Notes under the pieces: generated by a model
What the model was told of the DNA's origin: nothing
Databases searched by the model: none
The model's input: only the letters and a program-made list of their open reading frames with translations
NCBI RefSeq assembly: GCF_000218485.1
Contig: NZ_AFPB01000152.1
Location: 1-64,000, forward strand
DNA: 64,000 nucleotides
Reading direction: 5' to 3'
Source of the DNA: Aquimarina agarivorans
Lineage (GTDB): Bacteria > Bacteroidota > Bacteroidia > Flavobacteriales > Flavobacteriaceae
Translations under genes and position numbers: made by a program
In this document: piece after piece, positions 45,200 to 54,353 of the stretch
How the letters are laid out: each line of letters begins with the position of its first letter
Numbering within the stretch: the first letter of the stretch is position 1

Positions 45200-47200
45200 A
45201 TGAAAACAATTTACATTTTTATGGTATTCATTTTATTGTTTTTAGGCAAATTGGTAAATGCTCAAAACAACGAAAGTAATGATTTGATCACTAACGCAAA
45301 CTTAGATTTTGAACGTTTTGCCTTTATTGATGCTCGTAAAATTTATATTGAAGTAGCCAACAAAGGATACAAGTCGGCTGATCTGTATCAAAAAATTGCA
45401 GATTCTTATTATTTTAACGCTGAATTTAGAGAAGCCCATTTTTGGTACGACAAATTGGTTAAAGAATTTGAATCGTCAATTTCTCCTGAATATTTATACC
45501 GATATGCGCAATGCTTAAAAAGCGTTCAGAAATTTAAAAAAGCGCTTAAAATAATGAATAAGTTTTCATCCATTACAAATGAAAAAGATTCTAGGGCTTT
45601 TAATTATAAAAACAATCGCTATTACCTAGATTTGATAGAAAAGCGATCTGGTAAATTTCAGTTCAATCCTTTTGATTACAACAGTGAATTTTCTGAATAT
45701 TCACCCAGTTTTGCCCCAAATGGTGATTTGGTTTTTGCCTCATCCAGGGGAGGTGGAGAAATATCAGTTTGGGACAAAATGCCTTTTTTAGATTTGTATA
45801 ATATTAATTTAGAGCAAGGGAAATTAAATAACGATATTAACATAAAGCCGTTAAAAGGAGACGTAAATACTCCCGTACATGAATCTTCAGCTGCCATTAC
45901 GAAAGATGGTAGAACGATGTATTTTACCAGAAATAATTTTTTAAAAAAACAATTAAATTCAAGTGGTTCTGGTACGGTAATGCTCAAATTATACCAAGCT
46001 GAATTGGTAAACAAGCGATGGACAAATATAAAAGAACTTCCTTTTAATAGTGATGATTATTCAACAGCACACCCAGCTTTAAGTCCAGATGAAAATAAAC
46101 TTTATTTTGCAAGTGACATGCCCGGATCTTTTGGAAATTCCGATTTGTATGTTGTTGATATTAATCCTGACAAAACATTTAGTAAACCAAAAAACTTAGG
46201 CTATAACATCAATACTGAGGGTAGAGAAACTTTTCCTTTTATAAGTAATGATGGCAATTTGTATTTTTCTAGCGATGGTCATTTAGGTTTAGGCGGGCTG
46301 GATGTTTTTATTTCCAAAATTGCCCGAAACACTTATTCAGATCCTTACAACATAGGCCGTCCTATAAACGGTCCTGCGGATGATTTTTCTTTTATCATAG
46401 ATAAAAAAACAGATATTGGTTTCTTTGCAAGTAACAGGGTTGATGGTAAAGGAAGTGATGATATTTATAGTATCAAGCAAGTAGCACTTTTGGATACTAA
46501 TTGTCAGTTATTTATTGAAGGTATTGTTTATAATGAAAATTCAGATACCGTAGTTCCAAACGCATTGGTAAAATTATATGATGGAAATATGAATTTGACC
46601 AATCAAGCAACTACGGACGGAAAGGGATATTATACCTTTGCTGTGGATTGTAATTCATTATATAATTTAAATGCCGATAAAACAGGATTTCGCTCGCAAC
46701 AAACAAGTTTAAGGACCACTAAATATAAGGGAGAAGTTATAAAGCAAAATTTTGATTTGTCAAGTAATAGTTTTAGATCTACCCTAGCAAGAGTAGGTGA
46801 TGATTTGGCAAAAATTTTACAATTGAATACGATATATTTTAATTACAATGATTACGAAATACGCAAGGATGCAGAGTTGGAGCTTCAGAAAATAATTGTA
46901 TTATTACAAACTAATGATCATATAAATATCGAAATTAGATCGCATACTGATAGCAGAGCAAATGACGATTATAATTACGATTTAAGTAAATTAAGAGCAA
47001 AAACTACCAGAGATTATTTAGTTGAAAGCGGAGGTATAGATCGGGATCGTATTTTTTATAAAGGATATGGGGAAACACAGTTAGTTAATAATTGTGCTAA
47101 TGGTGTTGATTGTAATGAAAAGCAACACGAAAAAAACAGACGATGTGAATTTATTATTTTAAATTCAGGAATCATTAATACAGCTGCTTCGGGTAATTAA
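45200..47200 (+). CDS. OmpA-family protein with TPR and PD40 repeats
   Basis: A 666-residue cell-envelope protein. After the signal peptide (MKTIYIFMVFILLFLGKLVNA) come TPR-like helices (~25-140, KSADLYQKIADSYYF), PD40/WD40-like beta-propeller strands (~170-420, SPSFAPNGDLVFASSRGG, DENKLYFASDMPG, SNDGNLYFSSDG), a carboxypeptidase-regulatory-like domain (~435-510, IEGIVYNENSDTVVPNALVKL) and an OmpA C-terminal domain (~545-655, IRSHTDSRANDDYN and LSKLRAKTTRDYLV). The OmpA domain should bind peptidoglycan and hold the adhesin complex. This layout resembles T9SS-linked proteins such as PorE. It ends the adhesin, PorP and OmpA operon. Confidence 0.93.
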   Translation: MKTIYIFMVFILLFLGKLVNAQNNESNDLITNANLDFERFAFIDARKIYIEVANKGYKSADLYQKIADSYYFNAEFREAHFWYDKLVKEFESSISPEYLYRYAQCLKSVQKFKKALKIMNKFSSITNEKDSRAFNYKNNRYYLDLIEKRSGKFQFNPFDYNSEFSEYSPSFAPNGDLVFASSRGGGEISVWDKMPFLDLYNINLEQGKLNNDINIKPLKGDVNTPVHESSAAITKDGRTMYFTRNNFLKKQLNSSGSGTVMLKLYQAELVNKRWTNIKELPFNSDDYSTAHPALSPDENKLYFASDMPGSFGNSDLYVVDINPDKTFSKPKNLGYNINTEGRETFPFISNDGNLYFSSDGHLGLGGLDVFISKIARNTYSDPYNIGRPINGPADDFSFIIDKKTDIGFFASNRVDGKGSDDIYSIKQVALLDTNCQLFIEGIVYNENSDTVVPNALVKLYDGNMNLTNQATTDGKGYYTFAVDCNSLYNLNADKTGFRSQQTSLRTTKYKGEVIKQNFDLSSNSFRSTLARVGDDLAKILQLNTIYFNYNDYEIRKDAELELQKIIVLLQTNDHINIEIRSHTDSRANDDYNYDLSKLRAKTTRDYLVESGGIDRDRIFYKGYGETQLVNNCANGVDCNEKQHEKNRRCEFIILNSGIINTAASGN

Positions 47201-47399
47201 TAACAAACGAAACGGAATTAATATCAAAAAAAATTATATAATGTAGGGTAACTGAACTTTTCTAGCGAACTACAAAAAAAGATGTTTTTAAAAAGGGTAA
47301 TTATACCGGTTTAGATTTTACAGCACTCAAATAAAAACGTTTTTTTAATTGGATAAGAAAAAATAAAAGTCGATGGCTGCAAAAGCTGTAGGTTGTTGG

Positions 47400-48425
47400 T
47401 TAATCATTAATAGCAGGACAATTACAATTCCATCTTTTTTCTGCTCCTCGGTAGCTGTCAGCACCAAAATTGTACCCTAGTGTTATTTGATGAAATCCAG
47501 CGTTACTAATGGTTACTTCATTAAGTTGATTGGTGTAAGTGTAAGCAAATACAAAATTTCTGTAATTGACTCCAATAAATGGACTAATAGTTTGAAATCG
47601 TTGTTCTTCAACAGTTTCGTTATTGGTAGTAATTGGGGTGCCTTCAAAATTTACGCGGTAGGACAATCCGCCCCAAAATTTATTGCCATTCAAATCCTTG
47701 TAAATTTTAGCATTTACGTCAACTATTTGTTCGTTTATGGAAGGTGTGGTCAAGTATAAAAAAGAAGGTTCAAAACTAAAACCGTTACTGCCTATACCTA
47801 ATGTATATCCTACGGTAGAAATTAAGCGACGCTGCGACTCGGGTTCAGCATTAGTAAAAACATTAAATCGCTGTTTGCTTATTGAAAGTGCATTTTTAAT
47901 TGTCAAATGCAAAAAGAAATCATTATTAAGGTACGAAACACCAAAATCGGTGTCAAAATAAGTGTCTGCAAGTATATTGCCCGTAATAGCAGGGTCATTG
48001 AATCGTGGATTGACAAGGTCTCTTTCGTCAATTTTTTGTTGAATTATAGCTCCACTAGCTCCAAAAATAAGTCTGTTTAAACTTAACTGTCTCGAAGTTA
48101 AATTTAAATGATAAGCAAATGTTGCGTAAAATCCATTTTGTGAAAAATTACCGTTGGTATCACTAAAAGCAAGCACTCCAGCTCCAATATTGTTTCTTAT
48201 CCGTCCATTGATACTGGCAGTTGCCAAGGTAGGGGCATCCTGCACATCAAACCATTGTGAACGTCCGGTTAAACGTATTTGATTGGATGATGCAGCACCA
48301 GCCATCGAAGGGTGAATTAAATACCAGCTGCTAGTTAAATAGTCCTGATATGTAGGTAAACCTTCTTGCGAAAGCGCTAATTGAAATATGCAAAAAAACA
48401 CAAGTAAACTAATTTTTGCTTTCAT
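47400..48425 (-). CDS. Second PorP/SprF-family protein
   Basis: 341 residues from the ATG at 48425: signal peptide (MKAKISLLVFFCIFQLALS), then QEGLPTYQDYLTSSWYLIHPSMAGAA, the variant of the QYMFNPAYTG start seen in this family, and a barrel ending with an NCNCPAIND tail. It is convergent with the adhesin-PorP-OmpA operon and not next to a type B substrate of its own, so its partner is unknown. It differs strongly in sequence from the first PorP protein, arguing against a recent duplication. Confidence 0.9.
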   Translation of the reverse strand: MKAKISLLVFFCIFQLALSQEGLPTYQDYLTSSWYLIHPSMAGAASSNQIRLTGRSQWFDVQDAPTLATASINGRIRNNIGAGVLAFSDTNGNFSQNGFYATFAYHLNLTSRQLSLNRLIFGASGAIIQQKIDERDLVNPRFNDPAITGNILADTYFDTDFGVSYLNNDFFLHLTIKNALSISKQRFNVFTNAEPESQRRLISTVGYTLGIGSNGFSFEPSFLYLTTPSINEQIVDVNAKIYKDLNGNKFWGGLSYRVNFEGTPITTNNETVEEQRFQTISPFIGVNYRNFVFAYTYTNQLNEVTISNAGFHQITLGYNFGADSYRGAEKRWNCNCPAIND

Positions 48426-48633
48426 AAACAGTGGCCTTATTTGAATGTTGTGAGAATATACAAAATTCAAAGTTAAGTATTTAGAATGATTCAGCCATAT
48501 TTTTTATAGATTAAATGCTTAAAATCATCGATAATGTGTTTTGGTGCTAATTTGTAAACTTTGGTTGAAAAATGAAATCAAAAGGGAACGTTGTATTTCC
48601 AATTAGTGAAACTGCAATTTGTAGCGAAGAGTG

Positions 48634-48641
48634 TATATTTG
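48634..48641 (+). promoter_or_regulatory. -7 promoter box of the kinase-like gene
   Basis: TATATTTG fits TAnnTTTG. The expected transcript start is about the first ATG (48648), so the second ATG (48663) may be the real start. Confidence 0.4.
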
Positions 48642-48647
48642 TTAATT

Positions 48648-49709
48648 ATGGAAGAACGTTTGATGTCAAAAAAAAAGCCAACCTATCCTATCCAAACTTT
48701 TTTGAATAGCTATTTAAATGATTACAACAGGTCATTAAAAATTTCTGTTTTTTATGATGATTTATTGCGATTTTCAGGTGCCATAAGTGTAATGGATGTA
48801 AGTGATAATGATACGTTGTGGGTAAGGGTTTTTTATAACGAATTTGAGCGAAAAGATATTGATCGAAGTCTAAAGCAGGTATATACAATTTTGCATTCTG
48901 ACGGAAATCAGGAGATTACCGAGTTTTTAAGTATCGACGCTATTGATTACTGTACTTTTGGAAATTCAAAACCCTTCCGAATCAAAATCCGAAATGTATT
49001 AAATGATAATTACACTTATTTTTATGTAAAGCAAGCCGATGCATCCAGGGTTTATGGGTTGGAGCTTGAGCATATTTTTTCGCCCAATCGAATTAATTTT
49101 TTTGTTCATGGCAATACATTAATTGAAGAACATATTGTAGGTATCCCCGGAGATACTTTTATTAAAAATTATTTGCCAGAATTAAATTCGCAAGCCAAAG
49201 CGCAAATAGCCAAAGAGTTTGTTAAGTTTAATGAACGGTGTCAATTACGATTACTTGGTGATATGCGCTCTTATAATTATGTAATTATTCCAACCCACGA
49301 TTTTGATCATGTGGAATATAAAATAAGAGCTATCGATTTTGATCAACAGTGTTATGAAGGGAAATTGAAGGTATACCAGCCTCAATTTTTTAAAGAAAAT
49401 AACGCTATGATTTTTATGATTAGCGACCGCCTGGATTTATCATCAGTACACCAGTATCAAAAGGAAGAGCGTTCTATTTTAGCAAAGCGTATGATGAATA
49501 CCCACACGCGAACAGCTCGTTTACTGGAGTGCATGGAAAAAGATAGTATTTCAACGCATGAAAATGTGGAAGTTTTAAGGTCTGACCTTTTTAATTTCAC
49601 ATTTCATTCCAAATTCAGAAAGTGTGAAACCATGGGGCAAATTCTAAAAACAGGTTTCGATTTTGTTACTAAAAATTACGTTTCCCATAGAAAAGAAACG
49701 GGGTATTAA
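48648..49709 (+). CDS. Conserved-looking unknown protein with kinase-like motifs
   Basis: A 353-residue cytosolic protein I do not recognise by name. Its middle carries motifs in the order and spacing of a protein- or aminoglycoside-kinase fold: a lysine strand TYFYVKQ (K128), acidic helix GLELEHIF (139-141), a hinge-like IEEHIVGIPGD, then RLLGDMRSYNYVI (D205 and N210, like the catalytic HxDxxxxN loop with His replaced by Gly) and AIDFDQQ (D230, D232, like DFG). The N-terminal ~100 residues and C-terminal ~110 residues match nothing I know. The start may be 48648 or 48663 (MSKKKPTYPIQ). It lies alone, between PorP and a LOG-family gene. The kinase reading is inference. Confidence 0.55.
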   Translation: MEERLMSKKKPTYPIQTFLNSYLNDYNRSLKISVFYDDLLRFSGAISVMDVSDNDTLWVRVFYNEFERKDIDRSLKQVYTILHSDGNQEITEFLSIDAIDYCTFGNSKPFRIKIRNVLNDNYTYFYVKQADASRVYGLELEHIFSPNRINFFVHGNTLIEEHIVGIPGDTFIKNYLPELNSQAKAQIAKEFVKFNERCQLRLLGDMRSYNYVIIPTHDFDHVEYKIRAIDFDQQCYEGKLKVYQPQFFKENNAMIFMISDRLDLSSVHQYQKEERSILAKRMMNTHTRTARLLECMEKDSISTHENVEVLRSDLFNFTFHSKFRKCETMGQILKTGFDFVTKNYVSHRKETGY

Positions 49710-49712
49710 TAG

Positions 49713-49840
49713 TTTTCGATACATTTTTATTCCGCTAGAGCTACATAAAAAAACACTTGAGCCGATATTGAAATTAGGTCATGGTTAGCTATTACTTCGA
49801 GTGATTTGTGTAATGGAATGAAACAAATTTTATCGAGAAG
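49713..49840. repeat. TTCGAGTG-type repeat arms (copy E, reordered)
   Basis: The two arms of the repeat appear in reversed order: TTTCGATACATTTTTATTCC to AAACACTTGAG at 49713-49755, then ACTTCGAGTGATTTGTG to ATCGAGAAG at 49793-49840. This shows that the element has dispersed outside the accessory island. Confidence 0.6.
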
Positions 49841-49841
49841 A

Positions 49842-50957
49842 CTACTTAGAAATTGAAAACGCATCAAGCTGCTCAATTACTTCTTCATTTGTATCGCAAA
49901 GCGAGAGTAAAAGATTACTGTATTTTTCTTCATTATTAAGTTTTTCAATTAATGGATATACTGGGCGTTCTTTAGTCCAGTATTCGGAATCCATAAAAAT
50001 CATGGGACTTGAAACTTCGAAACTTAAATAGTGATTTTGGGTGGCATCCTGAAAAATTTCTTGAATAGTTCCTGCGCTTCCAGGAGTAAATACAATACCC
50101 CCTTTTGCTATGGCAAGTAGCCCGTCTTCACGTATGCTATTGGCAAAATATTTTGCAATTCTAGTGGCAAATGGTGTAGGAGGTTCATGTCCGTAAAGCC
50201 AAGTCGGAATTCCTATACTCTCATAATTTGAGGTAGGATACTTTTTTAAAACTTCAAAACTTTTGTCAAGCCACATTCTGTCCTTATAGCTAGGTGCTGT
50301 AGCCAATATTGCAATGGCATCCTCCAATTCAGCGTCAGTTTTACCCGCAAACCACGCGCCAACATGCGTAGCTTCCATAGCGCCAGGACCACCACCTGAT
50401 AACATCAAATATCCTTTTTCGGTAAGCTTTTTACTCAGTTGCGCTACGGTGGTAAAACCTTCATCGGCACGGGATAGGCCGTGTCCACCCATAATAGCCA
50501 CTTTTTTATCTTCGGGATAGTTTTCCAAAAAACCATAAAGTGCATCTGATATGGAATGATCGTGTAAGCGTCTGCCTAAAGTTTCTTTAATATCATTGCC
50601 TTCCTTTCCAGTTTTCAAAAAATGCGAATAAATAATAGCATCCTTTGTTTTTTTATAACTCTCGGGCTGATTTAAAATATAATTATCATATAAAATTTCT
50701 TTAGTGTATAGCCCGTTTACATAAGTGTTGTAGGGCATATCCAATTTTGGGAATAAATAATTGTTAGTATACAAATTGCAAACTAAATAGTCAGGCAGTG
50801 AGCAGCCTAAAAAAATACAATCAGTAAATGTGGTGTCGCTCAGGGCAGAAGTAAAACTGGTAAAATCTAAATTTTGAAAAGCGTATTTTGAAATATGAAG
50901 CTCCTTTTCCAAAAGCGTTTGTAATTTTTTTTGCGATTCTATTTCTGTGTATTGCAT
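49842..50957 (-). CDS. LOG-family (TIGR00730-like) Rossmann-fold protein
   Basis: A 371-residue protein of the lysine-decarboxylase-like/LOG family. Two hallmarks are present: GGHGLSRADEGFTTVAQL with SGGGPGAMEATHVGA (nucleotide-binding glycines, E in MEAT), and GGIVFTPGSAGTIQEIFQD (a variant of PGGxGTxxE). LOG enzymes release cytokinin bases from nucleoside monophosphates, and bacterial ones act more generally as phosphoribohydrolases. The ~110 N-terminal residues extend beyond the usual 200-residue LOG core and look specific to a longer subgroup. The ATG at 50957 is preferred over an upstream TTG. MarC is next on the same strand. Confidence 0.85.
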   Translation of the reverse strand: MQYTEIESQKKLQTLLEKELHISKYAFQNLDFTSFTSALSDTTFTDCIFLGCSLPDYLVCNLYTNNYLFPKLDMPYNTYVNGLYTKEILYDNYILNQPESYKKTKDAIIYSHFLKTGKEGNDIKETLGRRLHDHSISDALYGFLENYPEDKKVAIMGGHGLSRADEGFTTVAQLSKKLTEKGYLMLSGGGPGAMEATHVGAWFAGKTDAELEDAIAILATAPSYKDRMWLDKSFEVLKKYPTSNYESIGIPTWLYGHEPPTPFATRIAKYFANSIREDGLLAIAKGGIVFTPGSAGTIQEIFQDATQNHYLSFEVSSPMIFMDSEYWTKERPVYPLIEKLNNEEKYSNLLLSLCDTNEEVIEQLDAFSISK

Positions 50958-51025
50958 TGACGCTGTAATGTAATTGCTAAAAATAATTTGCAAGATAAAC
51001 TATTTTTAAGTCAAGTCTTGCTTTC

Positions 51026-51637
51026 TTAAATTGGTGAAAAATAACTTGAAATACCCGTTAAAATACTCTGCACGGCATACGAAGCTAAAATTAACCCCAT
51101 TACCTTACTAATTACTGTAATTCCGTAATTTCCAATTTTTTTCTGTACCACGTTTGCGGCTAATAAAATGCCACAGGTTATCGCTACCACTATAAGAACT
51201 AAAATTGTGGTTATAGCTTGTTCTTTAATGGAGTAAATGTGATTGTCTGTCATGAGTACTACAGCCATTATAGCTCCTGGCGACGCAATCGAGGGGATAG
51301 CAACAGGAAAAATAGTAACGTGCTTATAATCGGTAATTTGATTTTTTTCTCTTTCAGGTTTTCCATCGCCAAAAATCATTGTTAGTGCAAAAAGAAATAA
51401 AATAACCCCGCCAGATACTTGAAATGCATCTAATGAAATGGACATGCCTTCTAAAATAAGCTGTCCAATAACTATAAAAAATAGCAAAATCATAAAGGCA
51501 ATAGCCGATGCCCTGATCGCGATTTTTTGTTTGTGAATTTTATCAAATTCCCGAGTAGCTTCCATATAAACAGGTACAGAGCCAAGAGGATCCAAAACAG
51601 CGATCAAAAAAAATAACGAAGTAAGAATTTCAGTCAT
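51026..51637 (-). CDS. MarC-family membrane protein
   Basis: A 203-residue inner-membrane protein with about six membrane helices, of the MarC family (FFLIAVLDPLGSVPVYM at the N-terminus and FPVAIPSIASPGAIMAVVL in the middle). The family was once linked to multiple-antibiotic resistance, but that role was withdrawn for E. coli MarC, and function is unknown. It may be a transporter. It precedes the LOG gene by 68 bases on the same strand and is divergent from hisS. Confidence 0.9.
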   Translation of the reverse strand: MTEILTSLFFLIAVLDPLGSVPVYMEATREFDKIHKQKIAIRASAIAFMILLFFIVIGQLILEGMSISLDAFQVSGGVILFLFALTMIFGDGKPEREKNQITDYKHVTIFPVAIPSIASPGAIMAVVLMTDNHIYSIKEQAITTILVLIVVAITCGILLAANVVQKKIGNYGITVISKVMGLILASYAVQSILTGISSYFSPI

Positions 51638-51728
51638 TTATAAAAAATTAATGATGCCGTATAATTATGAAAATATTGCTACGGCAAATTCATGATAAAT
51701 ATAGATATTTGCAGTTACAATTTATACT

Positions 51729-53099
51729 ATGGCACAAAAACCTTCATTACCAAAAGGCACTAGAGATTTTTCACCGGCAGAGGTGGCAAAACGAACTTAT
51801 ATTATGAATACAGTTCGTTCTCATTTTAAAAATTTTGGCTTTAATCCTATAGAAACGCCTAGTTTTGAAAATAGCGCTACCCTAATGGGAAAGTATGGAG
51901 AAGAAGGAGATCGTTTGATTTTTAAAATTTTAAATAGTGGTGACTATCTAAAAAAAGCAAACGATGAGGTATTAGCTGCTAAGGATAGTCAAAAGTTGAT
52001 CGGTCAAATTTCGGAAAAAGCCTTGCGTTATGATTTGACTGTGCCATTTGCGCGTTATGTGGTACAACACCAAAATGACATTGAATTTCCGTTTAAGCGT
52101 TTTCAAATTCAACCCGTTTGGAGGGCGGATCGACCACAAAAAGGGCGATTCAGAGAGTTTTTTCAATGCGATGCTGATGTGGTAGGGAGTACTTCTCTTT
52201 GGCAGGAAGTGGAATTTGTACAATTGTATGATGCTGTTTTTACCGATTTAGGATTAAAAGGAGTCACTATAAAAATGAATAACCGTAAAATTCTTGCGGG
52301 CATAGCTGAAGTTATTGGTGCTAAAGATAAGTTGATCGACTTTACTGTAGCTTTGGATAAACTGGATAAAATAGGAGAAGCAGGGGTACGTAAAGAAATG
52401 CTCGGAAAAGGAATATCGGAACAAGCATTAGAAAAAGTAGCGCCGTTATTTTCCTTTTCAGGAAGTTTTTCTGAAAAATTAACGCAATTAAAAGCATTGT
52501 TGCACTCTTCCGAAGAGGGGTTAAAAGGAGTAGAGGAACTGACTTTTATTATTAATACTATTGAAAATCTTGGATTAAAATCAGCCACTTTAGATTTGGA
52601 CGTCACTTTAGCCCGAGGATTAAATTATTATACGGGAGCTATTTTTGAAGTAGCAGCACCAGAAGAAGTAGCCATAGGATCCATTGGTGGTGGTGGTCGC
52701 TATGATGACCTAACGGGAATTTTTGGACTAAAAAATGTGAGTGGCGTGGGTATATCCTTTGGTTTGGATCGTATTTACTTGGTGTTGGATGAGCTGAACT
52801 TATTCCCAACCGAAGTTTCCGAAACAACAAAGGTGTTTTTCATTAACTTTGGTACTACCGAGGCTTTGTATTGTTATAAAACTATACAAAAATTAAGAGC
52901 AAAAGGTGTTTCAGCAGAGTTATATCCAGATGCAGCCAAAATGAAAAAACAAATGAACTATGCCAATAAAAGGGCGTTTTCTTATGTTATTTTAGCAGGA
53001 GATCAAGAGGTGGAGAATAAGCAATACACCATAAAGAATATGGCAACTGGCGAACAAAAAACGGTAGATTTTGATATGCTACTAAATACGGTGATTTAA
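51729..53099 (+). CDS. hisS: Histidyl-tRNA synthetase
   Basis: Charges tRNA-His. The 456 residues fit the class II enzyme. Motif 1 lies near [15 protein letters not shown], motif 2 is [23 protein letters not shown], the histidine-binding motifs are [15 protein letters not shown] and [11 protein letters not shown], and motif 3 is [15 protein letters not shown]. The C-terminal anticodon-binding domain (~355-450) follows, ending [12 protein letters not shown]. It stands alone, with a possible short transcript link to the glutathione-peroxidase gene 74 bases downstream. Confidence 0.97.
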   Translation: MAQKPSLPKGTRDFSPAEVAKRTYIMNTVRSHFKNFGFNPIETPSFENSATLMGKYGEEGDRLIFKILNSGDYLKKANDEVLAAKDSQKLIGQISEKALRYDLTVPFARYVVQHQNDIEFPFKRFQIQPVWRADRPQKGRFREFFQCDADVVGSTSLWQEVEFVQLYDAVFTDLGLKGVTIKMNNRKILAGIAEVIGAKDKLIDFTVALDKLDKIGEAGVRKEMLGKGISEQALEKVAPLFSFSGSFSEKLTQLKALLHSSEEGLKGVEELTFIINTIENLGLKSATLDLDVTLARGLNYYTGAIFEVAAPEEVAIGSIGGGGRYDDLTGIFGLKNVSGVGISFGLDRIYLVLDELNLFPTEVSETTKVFFINFGTTEALYCYKTIQKLRAKGVSAELYPDAAKMKKQMNYANKRAFSYVILAGDQEVENKQYTIKNMATGEQKTVDFDMLLNTVI

Positions 53100-53173
53100 T
53101 TTTATTTTGTTTGTACTAAACCTTAGTATTCCTTTAATAGTTGTGTTATAAATTTCATTGTACCTTAGACAAT

Positions 53174-53752
53174 ATGATAAAAATTATGGCATTACTATTT
53201 CTGGCTTCCTTGTTTGGGTGCGGTAAAACTAAAACTTCGATAACTAAAAACACAGCACAGCGTTCCGCTGAAAATTCAATATATCAATTTAAGGTTAAGG
53301 ATTTATCAGGTTCCGAATTTGATTTTGCTTCTCTTAAAGGTAAAAAAGTGATGATTGTTAATACCGCATCAAAATGTGGTTTAACGGGTCAGTACAAGCA
53401 GTTGCAACAATTGTTTGATAAATATGCTGATAACGGGTTTACTATTGTGGGCTTTCCTGCTAATAATTTCATGAAGCAAGAACCCGGATCAAATAAAGAT
53501 ATTGCCGCATTTTGTACTAAAAACTATGGCGTAACTTTTCCAATGATGGGTAAAATTGACGTTAAAGGAGCAAAACAACATGAAGTATATCAATTTTTGA
53601 CAAAAAAGGAAAAAAATGGATACAAAGACAATACAGTAAAATGGAATTTTCAAAAATATTTGATCGATGAAAATGGATATGTAGTTCATGTAATTCCTTC
53701 AAGAACCCTCCCGAACGAACAATTCATTATTGATTGGATACTAAAAAAATAA
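53174..53752 (+). CDS. Glutathione-peroxidase-family lipoprotein
   Basis: A 192-residue thioredoxin-fold peroxidase. The ATG at 53174 begins a lipoprotein signal (MIKIMALLFLASLFGC; lipid-bearing Cys at 16), so it is anchored in the envelope. The catalytic Cys is in NTASKCGLTGQY. The Trp-Asn pair is in VKWNFQKYLID. The glutamine of the usual NQF motif is replaced by Asn (FPANNFMKQEPGS), as in many Bacteroidota relatives. The enzyme probably uses thioredoxin, since no selenocysteine is present. A terminator starts at its stop codon. Confidence 0.92.
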   Translation: MIKIMALLFLASLFGCGKTKTSITKNTAQRSAENSIYQFKVKDLSGSEFDFASLKGKKVMIVNTASKCGLTGQYKQLQQLFDKYADNGFTIVGFPANNFMKQEPGSNKDIAAFCTKNYGVTFPMMGKIDVKGAKQHEVYQFLTKKEKNGYKDNTVKWNFQKYLIDENGYVVHVIPSRTLPNEQFIIDWILKK

Positions 53753-53786
53753 AAAAATCCATTTTACATATAAAATAGATTTTTTT
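53751..53786. terminator. Terminator after the glutathione-peroxidase gene
   Basis: A 16-bp stem (53751-53766 with 53771-53786) with one mismatch and a 4-nt loop; A7 and T7 flanks make it bidirectional. The stem overlaps the last base of the stop codon. Confidence 0.85.
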
Positions 53787-53909
53787 ATGCATTATTAAAT
53801 GTTTTAAAAAAACTTTTTTAAACGAAAAATTCCTATTCACTTTTATGAATAGTATCTGTTTGGTTAGTAATTATTGATTTAGAATATTGATAAGCCACTA
53901 TCATTGACG

Positions 53910-54203
53910 CTACTTCTTTTTTCCAAATTTTTCGGTAGCCTCATCAAAATTTGAAGAAAGGATTTTTTTTGCAGTAAGTGCACCTTTATCGCCTTTAGCA
54001 ATTCTTTTTTCAATATTTTCCGTGTAAATCGGGTTTTTTAAATAGCTGTTTTTCATTTCTTCAAATTCAGCTTCAGTAAAGTCAGTTTTAGTCTGCTTAA
54101 GAACTGTAACTTGATCGGAATTTTTTATTACGTTTTTAGTCTGGCCAAGTATTGTTGTGGTGCAAAATAGTGTCGATGCTAAAAAAAATAGTAAATTTTT
54201 CAT
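53910..54203 (-). CDS. Small secreted protein
   Basis: A 97-residue protein with a signal peptide (MKNLLFFLASTLFCTTTILG) and a charged, helical mature part (TEAEFEEMKNSYLKN, NIEKRIAKGDKGALTAKKIL, ending EKFGKKK). No family recognised; small basic secreted proteins of this kind are common near envelope genes. It lies alone on the minus strand and is convergent with the glutathione-peroxidase gene. Confidence 0.65.
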   Translation of the reverse strand: MKNLLFFLASTLFCTTTILGQTKNVIKNSDQVTVLKQTKTDFTEAEFEEMKNSYLKNPIYTENIEKRIAKGDKGALTAKKILSSNFDEATEKFGKKK

Positions 54204-54353
54204 GAGTATAGTATTTAAGGTTTAGGGCTTTATAAAGTTAAGAACAATAAATAGATATTGTATTTTGTTGTTATAAAAATAATATGTTATCTAAATGTAT
54301 TTTTATAAAACATTTTGATCACAAATTATACCAAGAATAATTTTTTATTTTAT

